Assembly (NCBI RefSeq): GCF_900241005.1
Contig: NZ_OEST01000005.1
Span: 248,001 to 312,000, forward strand
Source: Bacteroides cutis
Lineage (GTDB): Bacteria; Bacteroidota; Bacteroidia; Bacteroidales; Bacteroidaceae
Length of the DNA stretch: 64,000 nt
Reading direction: 5' to 3'
Below, piece by piece: positions 63,600 through 64,000 of the stretch. The position numbers were made by a program, and so were the translations under genes. Positions within the stretch are counted from its first letter, which is position 1. Each line of letters begins with the position of its first letter. The notes beneath the pieces were generated by a model. The model saw nothing but the letters and a program-made list of their open reading frames with translations, did not search any database and had not been told where the DNA came from.

Positions 63600-63681
63600 G
63601 GGCAAAGATGGATTCGAACCACCGAAGGCGTAAGCCAGCAGATTTACAGTCTGCCCCATTTGGCCACTCTGGTATTTGCCC
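63600..63681 (-). tRNA. tRNA-Tyr (anticodon GTA)
   Basis: The 82-nt tRNA on the - strand has acceptor GGGCAAA paired with TTTGCCC, anticodon GTA in ACTGTAAATC, a long class II variable arm, and T-arm GGTTCGAATCC. It lies 10 bp upstream of tRNA-Gly in the same transcript. Confidence 0.95.
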
Positions 63682-63744
63682 TTTTGCTCTTAAGAATTTA
63701 AACCCAATTCTTTTATTAAGTAGGTTTGTTTCTCAATTGCGGTG

Positions 63745-63752
63745 CAAAGATA
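63745..63752 (-). promoter_or_regulatory. -7 box of the tRNA-Tyr/tRNA-Gly operon
   Basis: TATCTTTG on the - strand is a perfect match, about 64 bp upstream of tRNA-Tyr and just after the ribH stop codon. A TTTG lies 23 bp upstream at 63776-63779. Confidence 0.5.
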
Positions 63753-63755
63753 CTA

Positions 63756-64000
63756 CTATTTTTGTAAACTCCAAGCAAAATCTATCATTTTTATTGCAGT
63801 AATTGCACATTCATCACCTTTATTACCAAGTTTGCCACCTGCACGGTCTTCGGCTTGTTCCATTGTGTTGGTAGTAATTAAACCGTAAATTACTGGTACA
63901 TCGCCACTTGCATTCAATTGGGTAATTCCTTGGGTTGCTCCCATGCAAACATAGTCAAAATGTGGGGTGTCTCCACGAACTACACAACCAATTGCAATAA
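63756..64000 (-). CDS. ribH: 6,7-dimethyl-8-ribityllumazine synthase, C-terminal part
   Basis: The gene runs off the right edge; only about the last 81 residues are present. The visible part reads [17 protein letters not shown], then [22 protein letters not shown] [19 protein letters not shown] and a C-terminal ECAITAIKM. These are the core motifs of lumazine synthase, the penultimate enzyme of riboflavin synthesis, including the catalytic His in the TPHFDY segment. The Met at 63944 is internal, not a start. Confidence 0.93.
   Translation of the reverse strand, partial: IAIGCVVRGDTPHFDYVCMGATQGITQLNASGDVPVIYGLITTNTMEQAEDRAGGKLGNKGDECAITAIKMIDFAWSLQK

Noticed and set aside
63481..63752. Integration site of a genomic island at the tRNA genes
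   Set aside because: No integrase is nearby and I see no direct repeat of a tRNA 3' end in the window; the only element beside them is an IS remnant.

Overview
The window looks like a chromosomal segment of a Bacteroides species (phylum Bacteroidota). The reasons are a SusC/SusD pair, an LpxC-FabZ fusion, many secreted glycoside hydrolases, Bacteroides-type promoters (TTTG or TTG, about 20 bp, then TAnnTTTG) and few Shine-Dalgarno sites. I cannot name the species from sequence alone.

Layout. Positions 1-130 hold a 22-bp-period array of inverted repeats. Positions 134-1445 (-) encode a hemerythrin-like di-iron protein and an atypical LuxR-type regulator. Positions 1655-3893 (+) encode a BlaI repressor and a BlaR1-like M56 sensor with a SusC-like tail, preceded by clustered dyads. 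Positions 4073-9056 (+) encode an exported alpha/beta hydrolase, a C45-type Ntn-hydrolase and a GH3 enzyme. Positions 9112-29159 (-) are mostly housekeeping: miaA, an unknown acidic protein, lpxA, lpxC-fabZ, lpxD, an HD phosphohydrolase, pyrF, a DUF4153 protein, prfA, purM, lemA, a TPM-domain protein, a hydrolase, aroE, menG/ubiE, purC, phoH, a B3/B4 protein, pgeF and obgE. A sulfatase (+) and hpt-adk (-) follow.

The main accessory block is 32486-55088, a polysaccharide-utilisation locus. Six exo-glycosidase genes run on the + strand: GH2 beta-mannosidase, GH20, GH92, GH20, GH92, GH2 beta-galactosidase. They meet a susD/susC pair on the - strand, and a GH33 sialidase is divergent from susC. 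The enzyme set (sialic acid, galactose, GlcNAc, alpha-mannose and beta-mannose removal) fits stepwise dismantling of sialylated complex N-glycans and related mucosal glycans. A DUF4091 gene after the sialidase is broken by an internal deletion and a frameshift.

The last part (55284-64000) is housekeeping again: nnr, a DUF5715 lipoprotein, truA, a DMT transporter, fRMsr, a DUF3256 protein, a YitT protein and a small YkvA-like protein. It then has a decayed ISAon1/ISL3-type insertion sequence, tRNA-Gly and tRNA-Tyr (-), and the 3' part of ribH running off the window.

I did not find a clearly new defence or mobile system. The most unusual signals are the two 22-bp-period dyad arrays (5-120 and 46619-46756), the hemerythrin/degenerate-receiver pair, the M56 sensor carrying a SusC-like domain, and two copies of a roughly 75-bp hairpin element.
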